Shown here piece by piece: positions 17,809 through 29,600 of a DNA stretch of 51,101 bases. Every line of letters begins with the position of its first letter. The first letter of the stretch is position 1. This DNA is from Arthrobacter sp. efr-133-R2A-120 (GTDB lineage: Bacteria; Actinomycetota; Actinomycetes; Actinomycetales; Micrococcaceae). The position numbers and the translations under genes were made by a program. Below the pieces are notes generated by a model, which saw only the letters and a program-made list of their open reading frames with translations, was not told the DNA's origin and did not search any database. The stretch lies in the NCBI RefSeq assembly GCF_030209835.1, contig NZ_JARVRF010000062.1, positions 1-51,101 on the forward strand. Direction: 5' to 3'.

Positions 17809-18381
17809 TTAGCGGTGGTGCGGGGTAAGCCCCATGAGTGAAACAAGCTCGTCCGCTGCCCGGCGTACGTCGTCATTGATGACGGTGTGGTCAAACTCCG
17901 GTTCAGCGGCAAGTTCCAGTTTAGCGGTTTCCAGCCGTCGCTGCTGTTCCTCCGGCGTTTCGGTGCCGCGACCGACCAAGCGGCGGACCATTTCATCCCA
18001 GCTGGGCGGAGCGAGGAAGACGAAGTTGGCGTCCGGAACCGCTGCCTTGACCTGGCGGGCGCCCTGCAAATCGATCTCCAACAGCACGGACCGGCCTTCG
18101 GCAATGGCAGCGTCCACCGTGCTCCGCAGCGTTCCATAGCGGTTCTTTCCGTGGACGACGGCCCACTCAAGCAACTGGCCATCATCGACAAGTGCGTCGA
18201 ATTCTTCGGCGGACTTGAAGTAGTAGTGGACACCGTCCTTCTCCCCCGGCCGCGGCGCACGGGTGGTGGCTGAAACTGACAGCCAAACCTCGGGGTAATT
18301 GTCCCGGATATACGTGGATACTGTTCCCTTGCCAACGGCAGTGGGGCCTGCGAGGACGGTCAGTCCCGGATTCTTGCTCAC
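17809..18381 (-). CDS. gmk: Guanylate kinase
   Basis: ATP-dependent phosphorylation of GMP to GDP. 190 residues. The P-loop is GPTAVGKGTVS near residue 12, followed by the GMP-binding SVSATTRAPRPGEKDGVHYYF segment (seen in two adjoining parts) and the LLEIDLQGARQVK motif. GTG start at 18381 with AAGGAC upstream. It lies 38 bases after mihF and 39 bases before rpoZ, so the three are probably co-transcribed. Confidence 0.96.
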   Translation of the reverse strand: MSKNPGLTVLAGPTAVGKGTVSTYIRDNYPEVWLSVSATTRAPRPGEKDGVHYYFKSAEEFDALVDDGQLLEWAVVHGKNRYGTLRSTVDAAIAEGRSVLLEIDLQGARQVKAAVPDANFVFLAPPSWDEMVRRLVGRGTETPEEQQRRLETAKLELAAEPEFDHTVINDDVRRAADELVSLMGLTPHHR

Positions 18382-18419
18382 ATCGTCCTTCGTGGAGAGG
18401 CTATGTACGCTGCATTCGT

Positions 18420-18752
18420 TTAAACGCTGTATTTGTCTTCCATAAAATCTATCAGCGACCGGGACTGGTGAATTCCCAGGCCCTTGAGCCTGCGTGACGG
18501 GGCGATTCCAATCTCTGCCATGATGGCCGCAGCCCGGACCGGGCCAATGCCCGGAACGGCCTCGATGAGCTCGGACACACGCATGCGCGCGATAGCTTCG
18601 TCAGTCTGCGCCGACTTGATCAGCCGGGCAATGCTGAGTTCGCCCGTCCTGAGCTGTTCCTTCGCGAGAGCCCGCCTTGCCCGGGCTCTCGCTGCCTTTT
18701 CCAAGGCATCGGAACGTTCCTCTGGAGACAAAGCCTTTAAGGTCACTGACAC
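18420..18752 (-). CDS. mihF: Actinobacterial integration host factor (mIHF)
   Basis: Nucleoid protein of about 110 residues unrelated in sequence to HU/IHF. The charged N-terminal helix (LSPEERSDALEKAARARARR) leads to a helix-hairpin-helix DNA-binding core VPGIGPVRAAAIMAEIGI, and the protein ends GIHQSRSLIDFMEDKYSV. In mycobacteria and Streptomyces this protein bends and compacts DNA (family knowledge). Two GTG codons are possible starts: 18752, very close to AGGGGGA, and 18746, which has more usual spacing from the same site and would give a 108-residue product. It is upstream of gmk. Confidence 0.92.
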   Translation of the reverse strand: MSVTLKALSPEERSDALEKAARARARRALAKEQLRTGELSIARLIKSAQTDEAIARMRVSELIEAVPGIGPVRAAAIMAEIGIAPSRRLKGLGIHQSRSLIDFMEDKYSV

Positions 18753-18855
18753 ATCCCCCTTTGGCCGACATCGAGTGCGTAGCGGATTGGACTGATCCCG
18801 AAGCTATCGTGTGGTCAGCACGCAGCGCAATGCATTGGAGCCACCAACATCAGGC

Positions 18856-19714
18856 TCAGCCTTCCAGCAAGCCGTCGCGGGTTGCCTCAGTGGCAGAGCG
18901 GAGCCCGGCAATCGTTGGACCAGCCGCGAGGATTCCGCGGCTCGAGGTTGCCAGGACCGCCGGGTATGCCGCGGCGAAAGTGGCACGCAGATCCGCCGGC
19001 GTAGCTCCTTGCGCGCCCAGCCCGGGTGCCAGGATGGGCCCACGAACGGCGTCGAGGTCCAAGCCAAGGTCCACCAAGGCGGTGCCGATCGTGGCACCCA
19101 CCACGAGACCGACGGACCCCATGGTGCCGGAGTAGCGGCGGTTCTCATCGGCCGCTGACTCGGCGATCCGCCGAGCCACCGATTCCGAACCGCCAACGTG
19201 CTGCACGGACTTGCCCTCGGGGTTGGACGTCAGGGCGAGCACGAAAACACCACGGCCGGACTCCGCCGCGAGGTCGAGCGCCGGACGCAGCGACTCGAAG
19301 CCGAGGTACGGGCTCAGCGTCACCGAGTCTGCGGCCAAGGCGGAACCATCCCGTAGCCAGGCGTCGGCATAGGCAGCCATCGTGGAGCCAATGTCTCCCC
19401 GCTTGGCATCGGCGATACTCAGTACTCCGGCATCGGATGCGGCCTCAAGGGTCCGCTCCAAGACCGCCATTCCTGCAGAGCCGTGGCGCTCATAGAGCGC
19501 CACCTGCGGCTTGACCGCGGCAGCGAGCGTCGCCACGGCCTCCACGACGGTGAGCGAAAAGCGCTCCAGGCCGGCGACGTCGTCGTTCAATCCCCAGTCC
19601 GCCAGCAACCCCGGGTGCGGGTCAATGCCGACGCACAAGGGGCCCCGGGCGGCCATCGCGGCAGCCAGGCGGGAACCGAACGGCTCCCGTCCCTGCTGCC
19701 CGGCTGCGGCAGAC

Positions 19715-19722
<8 letters not shown>
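18856..19722 (-). CDS. pyrF: Orotidine 5'-phosphate decarboxylase
   Basis: Last step of UMP synthesis. 288 residues, the longer type found in actinobacteria. The substrate site starts CVGIDPHPGLLADWGL near residue 31, the central motif is LSIADAKRGDIGSTMAAYA with the catalytic Asp-Lys-Asp arrangement, and the C-terminal half has FVLALTSNPEG and ILAPGLGAQGATP. It overlaps the 3' end of carB by eight bases, indicating translational coupling, and closes the pyr operon. Confidence 0.96.
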
Positions 19723-23034
<3,312 letters not shown>

Positions 23035-23035
<1 letters not shown>

Positions 23036-24288
23036 TACTTGTTGTCCTCGTTCTTCGCGGAGTTCGATGTCTGAGTGTGGGCGGCCTGCGCGGCGTCCTG
23101 GCCGTTCTTCGTGCTCTCCATCAGGTCGATGAAGCGGTCGAAGAGGTAGGCGGCGTCGTGAGGCCCGGCTGCGGCTTCGGGGTGGTATTGGACCGAGAAG
23201 GCCGGGATGTCGAGGCAGGCGAGTCCTTCGACGACGTCGTCGTTGAGGCTCACGTGGCTGACCTCCACACGGCCAAAGCGCTCTTCAGGAGCCATCGTGG
23301 CGCCATCCATGGGAGCGTCGACGGCGAAGCCGTGGTTCTGCGAGGTGATCTCGACTTTGCCGGTTCGGCGGTCCATCACCGGCTGGTTGATCCCGCGGTG
23401 GCCGTACTTGAGCTTGTAGGTACCGAATCCGAGGGCCCGGCCCAGGATCTGGTTGCCGAAGCAGATTCCGAAGTACGGCATCTTCTCATCGAGCACGGAG
23501 CGGAGCAGCTTCACCTGGGCATCCGCGGTGGCGGGGTCGCCGGGGCCGTTGGACATGAAGAAGCCGTCAGGGTTGACTGCCTTGACGTCTTCAAGCGTTG
23601 CGGTGGCCGGCAGGACGTGGACGCGTACGCCGCGTTCGGCGAAGCGGACCGGGGTCATGGCCTTGATGCCAAGGTCGATCGCGGCGATGCTGAACTTCGG
23701 CTCGCCGTCCCAGCCATGGTCCGCGGGTTCGACGACGTATGCCTCGTCGATGCTTACTTCTTCGGCCAAACGGGCGCCTTCCATGGGTGCGCTGGCCAGG
23801 ACGGTGTCCAGGAGCTCCTTGTCGCTTGCCTTGGCCGCCTCGCCGGAGAAGATTCCTGCTCGCATGGTCTTGTGCTCGCGCAGGTGCCGGGTGATGGCAC
23901 GGGTGTCCACGGCCTGGATGCCGACGATGCCCTGTTCAACGAGCTCTGCGTCGAGGCTGCGTTCCGAGCGCCAGTTCGAGGGGCGGCGCGCGGCGTCGCG
24001 GACCACGTAGCCGGCCACCCAGATGCGGCGGGACTCGGCGTCTTCCTTGTTCACTCCGGTGTTACCGATGTGCGGAGCCGTCTGGACCACCAGTTGGCGG
24101 GCGTAGGAGGGGTCCGTAATGGTTTCCTGGTAGCCGGTCATGCCGGTGGCGAAGACCGCCTCGCCCAGGGCCACACCCGTGGCGCCGTAGCTGCGGCCGC
24201 GGAACGTGCGGCCGTCTTCGAGGACCAGCACTGCCGCTGAGGACTCTGCTGGGTTGGTATTGCCTGCTACTGCATTGCTATCCGTCAC
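23035..24288 (-). CDS. carA: Carbamoyl phosphate synthetase, small (glutaminase) subunit
   Basis: Class I glutamine amidotransferase that supplies ammonia to CarB. About 417 residues. The N-terminal domain has LEDGRTFRGRSYGA and VFATGMTGYQE; the catalytic Cys is in YFGICFGNQILGRALG, with Lys-Tyr-Gly-His-Arg following, and the His/Glu pair is in QYHPEAAAGPHD. The nucleophile motif has Asn where enteric CarA has His (GICLGHQ), a form I believe is usual in actinobacteria. GTG 24288 is preferred because GGAAAG lies seven bases upstream; an ATG at 24312 would overlap the preceding gene by 20 bases. Confidence 0.96.
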
Positions 24289-24292
24289 TTTG

Positions 24293-24814
24293 TTACTTTC
24301 CACTATCGGCATCTGCCTGGGGGGCTGCAGAGATCAATTCTTGAAGTGCTTCGAGGAGCGGTTGCTTGTCGGCGGCGCGCCTGGGCCTGAATCCGGTATC
24401 GAGTTCGTGCTCTCCGAGCATCCAGCTCAAGGTCACGAGTCCATCCTTCTCCACGAACTTGCCGGCCATGCCGTTGGCGCTGCCGTAATCGGTCACGGCT
24501 TCCGCCGGAACGAACAATGGTGCGGTCCCCTTCCGGTCGAAGAGGACGCCTTCCGGATGGACGCTCATTTCCGCGTTCCCGCGGAAGCCAAGCCCGTGGA
24601 CGGCTACCCGGTCAAGCCAGTCTCCCGCCGTTGTCGTGGCCACATACTGCCCTTCAGCCACAATGCCTGCCGGGCTGAGCGTTTCAGGTACGTCCGGAAG
24701 CTGCCCGAGGCCGGCCTGCCGCTTGAGCCTGCCGCGCCAACCTATCGCAATGAGTCCGGCCGCGACCGCGGCGAGAACCACAACGACGAGCAGGGAAGCA
24801 ATCTTGGTGTCCAT
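24293..24814 (-). CDS. Membrane-anchored PH-like domain protein in the pyr operon
   Basis: 173 residues. One N-terminal membrane segment (IASLLVVVVLAAVAAGLIAI) is followed by basic residues RGRLKRQ, predicting the rest in the cytoplasm. The body (about 50-150) is beta-rich with VATTTAGDWLDRVAVHGLGF, GVLFDRKGTAPLFVP and VTLSWMLGEHELDTGF, consistent with the PH-like proteins found between pyrC and carA in actinobacteria. Its ATG overlaps the pyrC stop (TGATG) and its end abuts carA, so it is a true operon member. Function is unknown; a membrane tether for the pathway or a regulator is conceivable but not shown. Confidence 0.8.
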   Translation of the reverse strand: MDTKIASLLVVVVLAAVAAGLIAIGWRGRLKRQAGLGQLPDVPETLSPAGIVAEGQYVATTTAGDWLDRVAVHGLGFRGNAEMSVHPEGVLFDRKGTAPLFVPAEAVTDYGSANGMAGKFVEKDGLVTLSWMLGEHELDTGFRPRRAADKQPLLEALQELISAAPQADADSGK

Positions 24815-26160
24815 CAGTTGCTGCCGGCGCCGGCCGGCTCCGCTGCGTAGCGGTACGGCGTGTTGAGCTTTCCGTCCAGCACCGTCGGGTGGCCCTTGAA
24901 GAAGGTGGCGACGACGGCACCCGGCAGCTCTTTGCCCGCGAAGGGTGAGTTCCGGCCCATGGTCGCCATCTTATGCGGATCCACCGTCCACCGGGCAGCC
25001 GGGTCCACCAGGATGACGTTCGCGGGCTCGCCGGCCTCGAGCGGACGTCCCTGATCCGCCACACGGCCAATGGCCGCGGGAACGGTGGATGTGACGCGGG
25101 CGAAGTCTGCCCACGTCATGAGCCCGGTTTCGATCATGGTCTCCTGGACTACCGACAAGGCAGTCTCCAGTCCCGTCATGCCCATGGCCGCCTGGGCCCA
25201 CTCGCACTCTTTGTGCTCGCTTGGATGCGGGGCGTGGTCCGTGCCGACGACGTCGATCGTGCCGTCCGCGAGCCCGGCACGGAGCGCCTGGACATCCGCG
25301 TCGGTGCGCAGGGGCGGGTTGACTTTGTAGACGGGGTCGTAGCTGCGGACGAGTTCGTCGGTAAGCAACAAGTGGTGGGGCGTGACCTCCGCGGTGACGT
25401 TGATCCCACGTTCCTTGGCCCAACGGACGATCTCCACCGAGCCGGCGGTGGATACGTGGCAGACGTGCAGGCGCGAGCCGACGTGCTGGGCAAGGAGGAC
25501 GTCCCGGGCGATGATGCTTTCCTCGGCGACTGCGGGCCACCCGGCCAGGCCGAGAACCGCGGAGACGGTGCCCTCGTTCATCTGGGCACCCGCAGTGAGG
25601 CGGGGTTCCTGCGCGTGCTGGGCGACGACGCCGTCGAACGCCTTGACGTACTCCAGGGCGCGGCGCATCAGCACGGGATCGTGGACGCAGATGCCGTCGT
25701 CGGAGAAGACCCGGACCTGGGCGCGGGAGTCTGCCATGGCCCCGAGTTCGGCGAGCTGCTCACCGGCGAGCCCGACCGTGACGGCACCCACCGGGCGCAC
25801 ATCTACCCAACCGGAGGCACGGCCCAGGCTGTGGACCTGCTCGACGACGCCGGCGGTGTCTGCCACCGGGTTGCTGTTGGCCATGGCGTGGACCGCGGTG
25901 TAGCCGCCAAGGGCTGCCGCGCGGGTACCCGTTTCAACAGTCTCCGCGTCTTCGCGGCCAGGTTCACGCAAATGGGTGTGGATGTCGACCATGCCTGGAA
26001 GCGCCACGAAGCCCGCGGCCTCGATCACGGTGGCACCTTCGGCGGAAAGGCCGGTGCCGCGCTCAGCGATGACGCCGTCGCGGATCAGCAGGTCCTCGGC
26101 GTCGCCACCCAGGATGGCCGCACCGCGGATCAAGTAAGTGCCTGTTGCGCTCTCGGTCAT
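24814..26160 (-). CDS. pyrC: Dihydroorotase
   Basis: Zinc amidohydrolase that closes carbamoyl aspartate to dihydroorotate. 448 residues, the longer type-I class. Metal ligands appear in VDIHTHLREPGREDAETVET near residue 58, further His residues in HVCHVST and VTPHHLLL, and the catalytic Asp in GTDHAPHPSEHKECEW near 310. The stop of pyrB and the start of pyrC share a base, as do pyrC stop and the start of the PH-like gene. Unlike some type-I enzymes, nothing suggests loss of catalytic residues. Confidence 0.97.
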   Translation of the reverse strand: MTESATGTYLIRGAAILGGDAEDLLIRDGVIAERGTGLSAEGATVIEAAGFVALPGMVDIHTHLREPGREDAETVETGTRAAALGGYTAVHAMANSNPVADTAGVVEQVHSLGRASGWVDVRPVGAVTVGLAGEQLAELGAMADSRAQVRVFSDDGICVHDPVLMRRALEYVKAFDGVVAQHAQEPRLTAGAQMNEGTVSAVLGLAGWPAVAEESIIARDVLLAQHVGSRLHVCHVSTAGSVEIVRWAKERGINVTAEVTPHHLLLTDELVRSYDPVYKVNPPLRTDADVQALRAGLADGTIDVVGTDHAPHPSEHKECEWAQAAMGMTGLETALSVVQETMIETGLMTWADFARVTSTVPAAIGRVADQGRPLEAGEPANVILVDPAARWTVDPHKMATMGRNSPFAGKELPGAVVATFFKGHPTVLDGKLNTPYRYAAEPAGAGSN

Positions 26161-27173
26161 CAGTTGCTCTCCTTATCGGAACGGGCGGTGCCCGGCATGG
26201 GGGCGGCTTCACGGGAATCCCCCGAAAGCAGCAAGTACAGGGCGGCCATCCGGACCGAAACACCGTTCCGGACCTGAGCCAGGACCGTGGAGCGCGGCGA
26301 ATCGGCGGCAGCGGAAGAAATCTCCAGTCCGCGGTTCATGGGGCCGGGGTGCATGATGATGGTGTCCTTGAGCCCGAGTTCGTCGAGGGCGCGCAAGCGG
26401 GCGTCGTCGAAGCCCCAGCGCCGCGAATACTCGCGGGTGGAGGGGAAGAAGGAAGCGTTCATGCGCTCACCTTGGACGCGCAGCATCATCATGGCGTCCA
26501 CCCCGGCCTCGAGGGTCTCGTCGAGGTTGTAACTGACCTTGCAAGGCCAGTGTTCGACGCCGATCGGCAGCAAAGTGGGCGGCGCCACCAGGGTTACTTC
26601 CGCACCAAGGGTGCGCAGGAGCCACACGTTCGAGCGTGCGACACGGGAGTGCAGGACGTCGCCGGCGATGGCGACGCGCATGCCGGTGAGGTCCGCGCCG
26701 GTGGATGCCGAACCGTGCAACCTGGACCAGTGTCGGCGCATCGTGAACGCGTCCAGGAGAGCCTGCGTGGGGTGTTCGTGGGTGCCGTCACCGGCGTTGA
26801 TGACGGCTGCGTCGATCCAGTCGGTGGCAGCCAAGCGGTGCGGAGCCCCGGAAGCCCAGTGGCGGATGACTACCGCATCGGCCCCCATGGCTGCGAGCGT
26901 CTGCGCGGTGTCCTTGAGGGATTCGCCTTTCGAAACCGAGGAACCCTTGGCCGCGAAGTTGATGACGTCGGCGGACAGCCGCTTGGCCGCTGCCTCGAAG
27001 GAAATGCGGGTGCGGGTGGAGTCCTCGAAGAAAAGGTTGACCACGGTGCGGCCCCGCAAGGCCGGGAGTTTCTTGACCTCCCGGTCCCCTACGGCGGCCA
27101 TCTCTTCGGCGGTGTCCAGGATCCGGATGGCGTTCGTTGCGCTGAGGTTCTCGGTGGAGAGCAGGTGTTTCAT
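26160..27173 (-). CDS. pyrB: Aspartate carbamoyltransferase, catalytic chain
   Basis: Condenses carbamoyl phosphate and aspartate. 337 residues. The carbamoyl phosphate site FFEDSTRTRISFEAAAKRL lies near 52-70, followed by KGESLKDTAQTL, and the second domain has NAGDGTHEHPTQALLDAFT and VAIAGDVLHSRVARSN, with the C-terminal MHPGPMNRGLEI. The start overlaps pyrR by four bases. No regulatory chain PyrI is present nearby, as expected outside enterobacteria and archaea. Confidence 0.97.
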   Translation of the reverse strand: MKHLLSTENLSATNAIRILDTAEEMAAVGDREVKKLPALRGRTVVNLFFEDSTRTRISFEAAAKRLSADVINFAAKGSSVSKGESLKDTAQTLAAMGADAVVIRHWASGAPHRLAATDWIDAAVINAGDGTHEHPTQALLDAFTMRRHWSRLHGSASTGADLTGMRVAIAGDVLHSRVARSNVWLLRTLGAEVTLVAPPTLLPIGVEHWPCKVSYNLDETLEAGVDAMMMLRVQGERMNASFFPSTREYSRRWGFDDARLRALDELGLKDTIIMHPGPMNRGLEISSAAADSPRSTVLAQVRNGVSVRMAALYLLLSGDSREAAPMPGTARSDKESN

Positions 27174-27751
27174 GCGCCTGCCTCGATCACTACTTCATTG
27201 ATGGGCTGACCGTCCACCGAATCGAGTTCTTCAAGGTGGACCCGGACCTTTTCCGAAGAAGACGTGGGCAGGTTCTTGCCGACGTGGTCCGCGCGGATCG
27301 GCAGTTCGCGGTGCCCGCGGTCCACAAGGACGGCCAGGCGGACAATGCGTGGCCTGCCGAGGTCGATGATGGCGTCCAGGGCTGCCCGGATGGTGCGGCC
27401 GGAGTACAGGACGTCATCGATAAGGACAACAACCTTGTTGTCGATGCCGGACAAGGGCAGCTTGGTGGGGTACGGAGGCCTGGCGGGCTGGTGGGAAAGA
27501 TCGTCACGGAACATGGTGACATCCAGCTGACCGACAATTGCGGAGGCGTTGACGGATGGATCCGCGGCGGCGATTTTCCCTGCCAGCCGCACGGCCAGCG
27601 GATAACCGCGGCGCGGGATGCCCAAAAGAACCAGATCCTGGGAACCTTTGTTGGCTTCGAGGATCTCGTGGGCGATACGAGTGAGCGCACGGTCGATATC
27701 CGCGTGGTTGAGAACAACCCGGGACGGCACCGGCGCAGTGACTTCAGTCAT
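27170..27751 (-). CDS. pyrR: Pyrimidine operon regulator PyrR / uracil phosphoribosyltransferase
   Basis: RNA-binding regulator that senses UMP/UTP and usually also makes UMP from uracil and PRPP. About 193 residues from ATG 27751. The PRPP motif is VVVLIDDVLYSGRTIRAALD near 100-120; LLGIPRRGYPLAVRLA and QLDVTMFRDDL are typical of PyrR. The start was chosen because AAAGGGGAG precedes ATG with seven-base spacing; the frame runs nine codons further, into the leader hairpin. It is first in the pyr operon, directly below its own probable RNA target, giving autoregulation. Confidence 0.96.
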   Translation of the reverse strand: MTEVTAPVPSRVVLNHADIDRALTRIAHEILEANKGSQDLVLLGIPRRGYPLAVRLAGKIAAADPSVNASAIVGQLDVTMFRDDLSHQPARPPYPTKLPLSGIDNKVVVLIDDVLYSGRTIRAALDAIIDLGRPRIVRLAVLVDRGHRELPIRADHVGKNLPTSSSEKVRVHLEELDSVDGQPINEVVIEAGA

Positions 27752-27763
27752 CGCTCGTCTCCC

Positions 27764-27787
27764 CTTTCCCCGCCTCACGGGACGGAA
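27764..27787 (-). promoter_or_regulatory. Candidate PyrR-binding loop over the pyrR ribosome binding site
   Basis: The leader RNA contains CGUCCCGUGAGGCG (27784 to 27771 on the minus strand), which matches the Bacillus PyrR-binding consensus ARUCCNGNGAGGYU at 12 of 14 positions. It is flanked by UUCC and GGAA that can close a stem, and the Shine-Dalgarno AAAGGGGAG (27759-27767) overlaps the 3' side of the stem. No downstream terminator is seen before pyrR, so PyrR binding should block translation, as reported for Mycobacterium smegmatis. Confidence 0.7.
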
Positions 27788-27888
27788 TTAAAAAAGGAAC
27801 ATTTGCTCTTCAAAATTACCACAGGGGCGAGGCCTGTCCGCTTCCGGCAAGGGCCGGTCCGTGCGTTATTGCTCACACCCGGCTAAAG

Positions 27889-27931
27889 CGAAGGGCCGGT
27901 GCCCGCGGTTTCCCGTGGCACCGGCCCTTCG
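27889..27931 (-). terminator. Terminator after nusB
   Basis: CGAAGGGCCGGTGCC (27889-27903) is the exact reverse complement of GGCACCGGCCCTTCG (27917-27931), with a 13-base loop. On the minus strand the hairpin follows the nusB stop and is followed by CTTTAG. It separates efp-nusB from the pyr operon. Confidence 0.75.
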
Positions 27932-27948
27932 TATGCTTACGATGCCGC

Positions 27949-28359
27949 CTAAGCGAGCAGGGAAGGCTTCAGCGTCTGCAAGCGGCCAAGGAGGCCGTTG
28001 ATGAACGCAGGAGATTCGTCGGTGGACATGACCTTGGCCAGGGCTACCGCTTCGCTGACTGCCACGCCGTCCGGCACGTCGTCGTTGTAGAGGAGTTCCC
28101 AAGCGCCGATCCGCAGGATAATGCGATCGACCGCCGGCATCCGCTCCAGGGTCCAACCCTGGGCGTAGGTCTGCAGGAACTCGTCGATTGTGGGCTGCAT
28201 GGCAACCACGCCCTCCACGATGTCCAACGTGTATGGGTTGACCACGAGGTCGGTCATTTCCCGGCGGGCCTTCAAGACCTCGAAAGCGGAGGCGGAACGC
28301 TGCTCCGCCTCGAAGAGTACTTCGAGGGCCCTGTTACGGGCCTTACCACGGGCGCTCAC
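27949..28359 (-). CDS. nusB: Transcription antitermination protein NusB
   Basis: Binds boxA RNA with NusE for rRNA antitermination. 136 residues, all helical. Signatures are RNRALEVLFEAEQRS near the N-terminus, the central WTLERMPAVDRIILRIGAWELL, and VAVSEAVALAKVMSTDESPAF with INGLLGRL near the C-terminus. GTG start shares a base with the efp TAG (TAGTG). A strong hairpin terminator follows the gene. Confidence 0.95.
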   Translation of the reverse strand: MSARGKARNRALEVLFEAEQRSASAFEVLKARREMTDLVVNPYTLDIVEGVVAMQPTIDEFLQTYAQGWTLERMPAVDRIILRIGAWELLYNDDVPDGVAVSEAVALAKVMSTDESPAFINGLLGRLQTLKPSLLA

Positions 28360-28922
28360 TAGTCGTTGACCCGGCCCAGGTAGCTGCCGTCGCGGGTGTC
28401 TACCTTGACCTTGGTGTTGTTCTCAACGAACAGGGGCACCTGGATCTCGTAGCCGGTCTCGAGGGTAGCCGGCTTGGTTCCAGCCGAGGAGCGGTCGCCC
28501 TGCAGGCCCGGCTCGGTGTAGGTGATTTCGAGGACAACGCTCGGCGGCAGTTCGATGTAGAGCGGAGTGCCCTCGTGGATGGCGATGTTGACCATCTGGT
28601 TTTCCAGCATGAAGTTGGTGGCGTCGCCTACCGTGGCGCCGGAAACCGTGATCTGGTCGAAGTCCTGGGTGTCCATGAACACGAAGTCCGCGCCGTCCTG
28701 GTACAGGTACTGGTAGTCGCGGCGGTCAACCGTGGCAGTTTCGATTTTGAGGCCGGCGTTGAAGGTCTTGTCGACCACCTTGCCCGACATGACGTTGCGC
28801 ATCTTCGTACGCACGAACGCACCGCCCTTGCCCGGCTTGACGTGCTGGAACTCAATGATGTTCCAGAGCTGGCCCTCGAGCTTCAGCACGGTTCCGTTCT
28901 TGATGTCATTTGTGGTTGCCAC
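28359..28922 (-). CDS. efp: Elongation factor P
   Basis: Relieves ribosome stalling at polyproline. The GTG at 28922 gives exactly 187 residues, the normal size, and has AGAGGA at good spacing; the frame runs further upstream but without family sequence. N-terminal KOW domain has LEGQLWNIIEFQHVKPGKGG with the modifiable Lys position in the PGKGGAF loop, and the C-terminal OB domains end EIQVPLFVENNTKVKVDTRD GSYLGRVND. The modification site is Lys, but no EpmA/B-type enzymes appear in the window. Confidence 0.96.
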   Translation of the reverse strand: MATTNDIKNGTVLKLEGQLWNIIEFQHVKPGKGGAFVRTKMRNVMSGKVVDKTFNAGLKIETATVDRRDYQYLYQDGADFVFMDTQDFDQITVSGATVGDATNFMLENQMVNIAIHEGTPLYIELPPSVVLEITYTEPGLQGDRSSAGTKPATLETGYEIQVPLFVENNTKVKVDTRDGSYLGRVND

Positions 28923-29078
28923 TAGTATCCTCTGGTTTCTTTCACTGGTTCTAGCTACGCCTTCTGGCTCCAGCCGACTATGCCAAGCAGGCATGCCGTG
29001 ACGGCCGCCAGCGCGTATTTATCAAAAATCCAAAGTCCATTCTACCGGCAAAATGCGATGTGCCAGCCCGCGCCTGTC

Positions 29079-29600
29079 TCAGGAGGCGAACTCGAGGACG
29101 TTCCGGGCGCGTTGCAGGGCCACAGCAGAGGAGTAGATCAGGGAAGCGTCAGCCGCCAAGGCGACGCGCAGATCCAAGGCCTTGGTAAACGACTCTGCCG
29201 CGGCGACGTGGTTGCCGGCCACAAAATGGGCCCTCCCCAGATACTGGTGGACGACCGGTTCCTTGGCGGTTCCGTGGACTTCGCCCAGTAGCTGGCGAAA
29301 GAGCTCCACGGCACGGTCAAAGCGGTTGGTGGCGCGGTGTAATTCGGCTTCGAAGATCCGCAATTTGAACGACTCGGGATCGTTGTAGCGCGCCTCGGCC
29401 AACAGCTCTGCGGCTTCTCCCGGGTGGCCTTCGAGCATGAGCGCCATGATGCGGTCGGCGGGATCGCTGGACTCGGCCAGTGCGGACTGCATGGCTTCCT
29501 CGTTGACGATGGCGGGCAGGAGGGTGTCCGGGTTGGTGCGCACACCGGGAAACCCGCCCGTGGGCCAGTCACTGATGCTGCTGAAGGTCTCGGTGGTCAT
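29079..29600 (-). CDS. Tetratricopeptide-like protein between aroB and efp
   Basis: 173 residues with helical TPR-like pairs: ADRIMALMLEGHPGEAAELL, ESFKLRIFEAELHRATNRFD and VVHQYLGRAHFVAGNHVAAA. No signal peptide or membrane segment. The ATG overlaps the end of aroB by four bases, so it is translated with the aro genes; 156 bases separate its stop from the efp start. Proteins of this kind commonly sit here in Arthrobacter relatives but function is unknown. The place is where aroQ often follows aroB in other actinobacteria. Confidence 0.8.
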   Translation of the reverse strand: MTTETFSSISDWPTGGFPGVRTNPDTLLPAIVNEEAMQSALAESSDPADRIMALMLEGHPGEAAELLAEARYNDPESFKLRIFEAELHRATNRFDRAVELFRQLLGEVHGTAKEPVVHQYLGRAHFVAGNHVAAAESFTKALDLRVALAADASLIYSSAVALQRARNVLEFAS

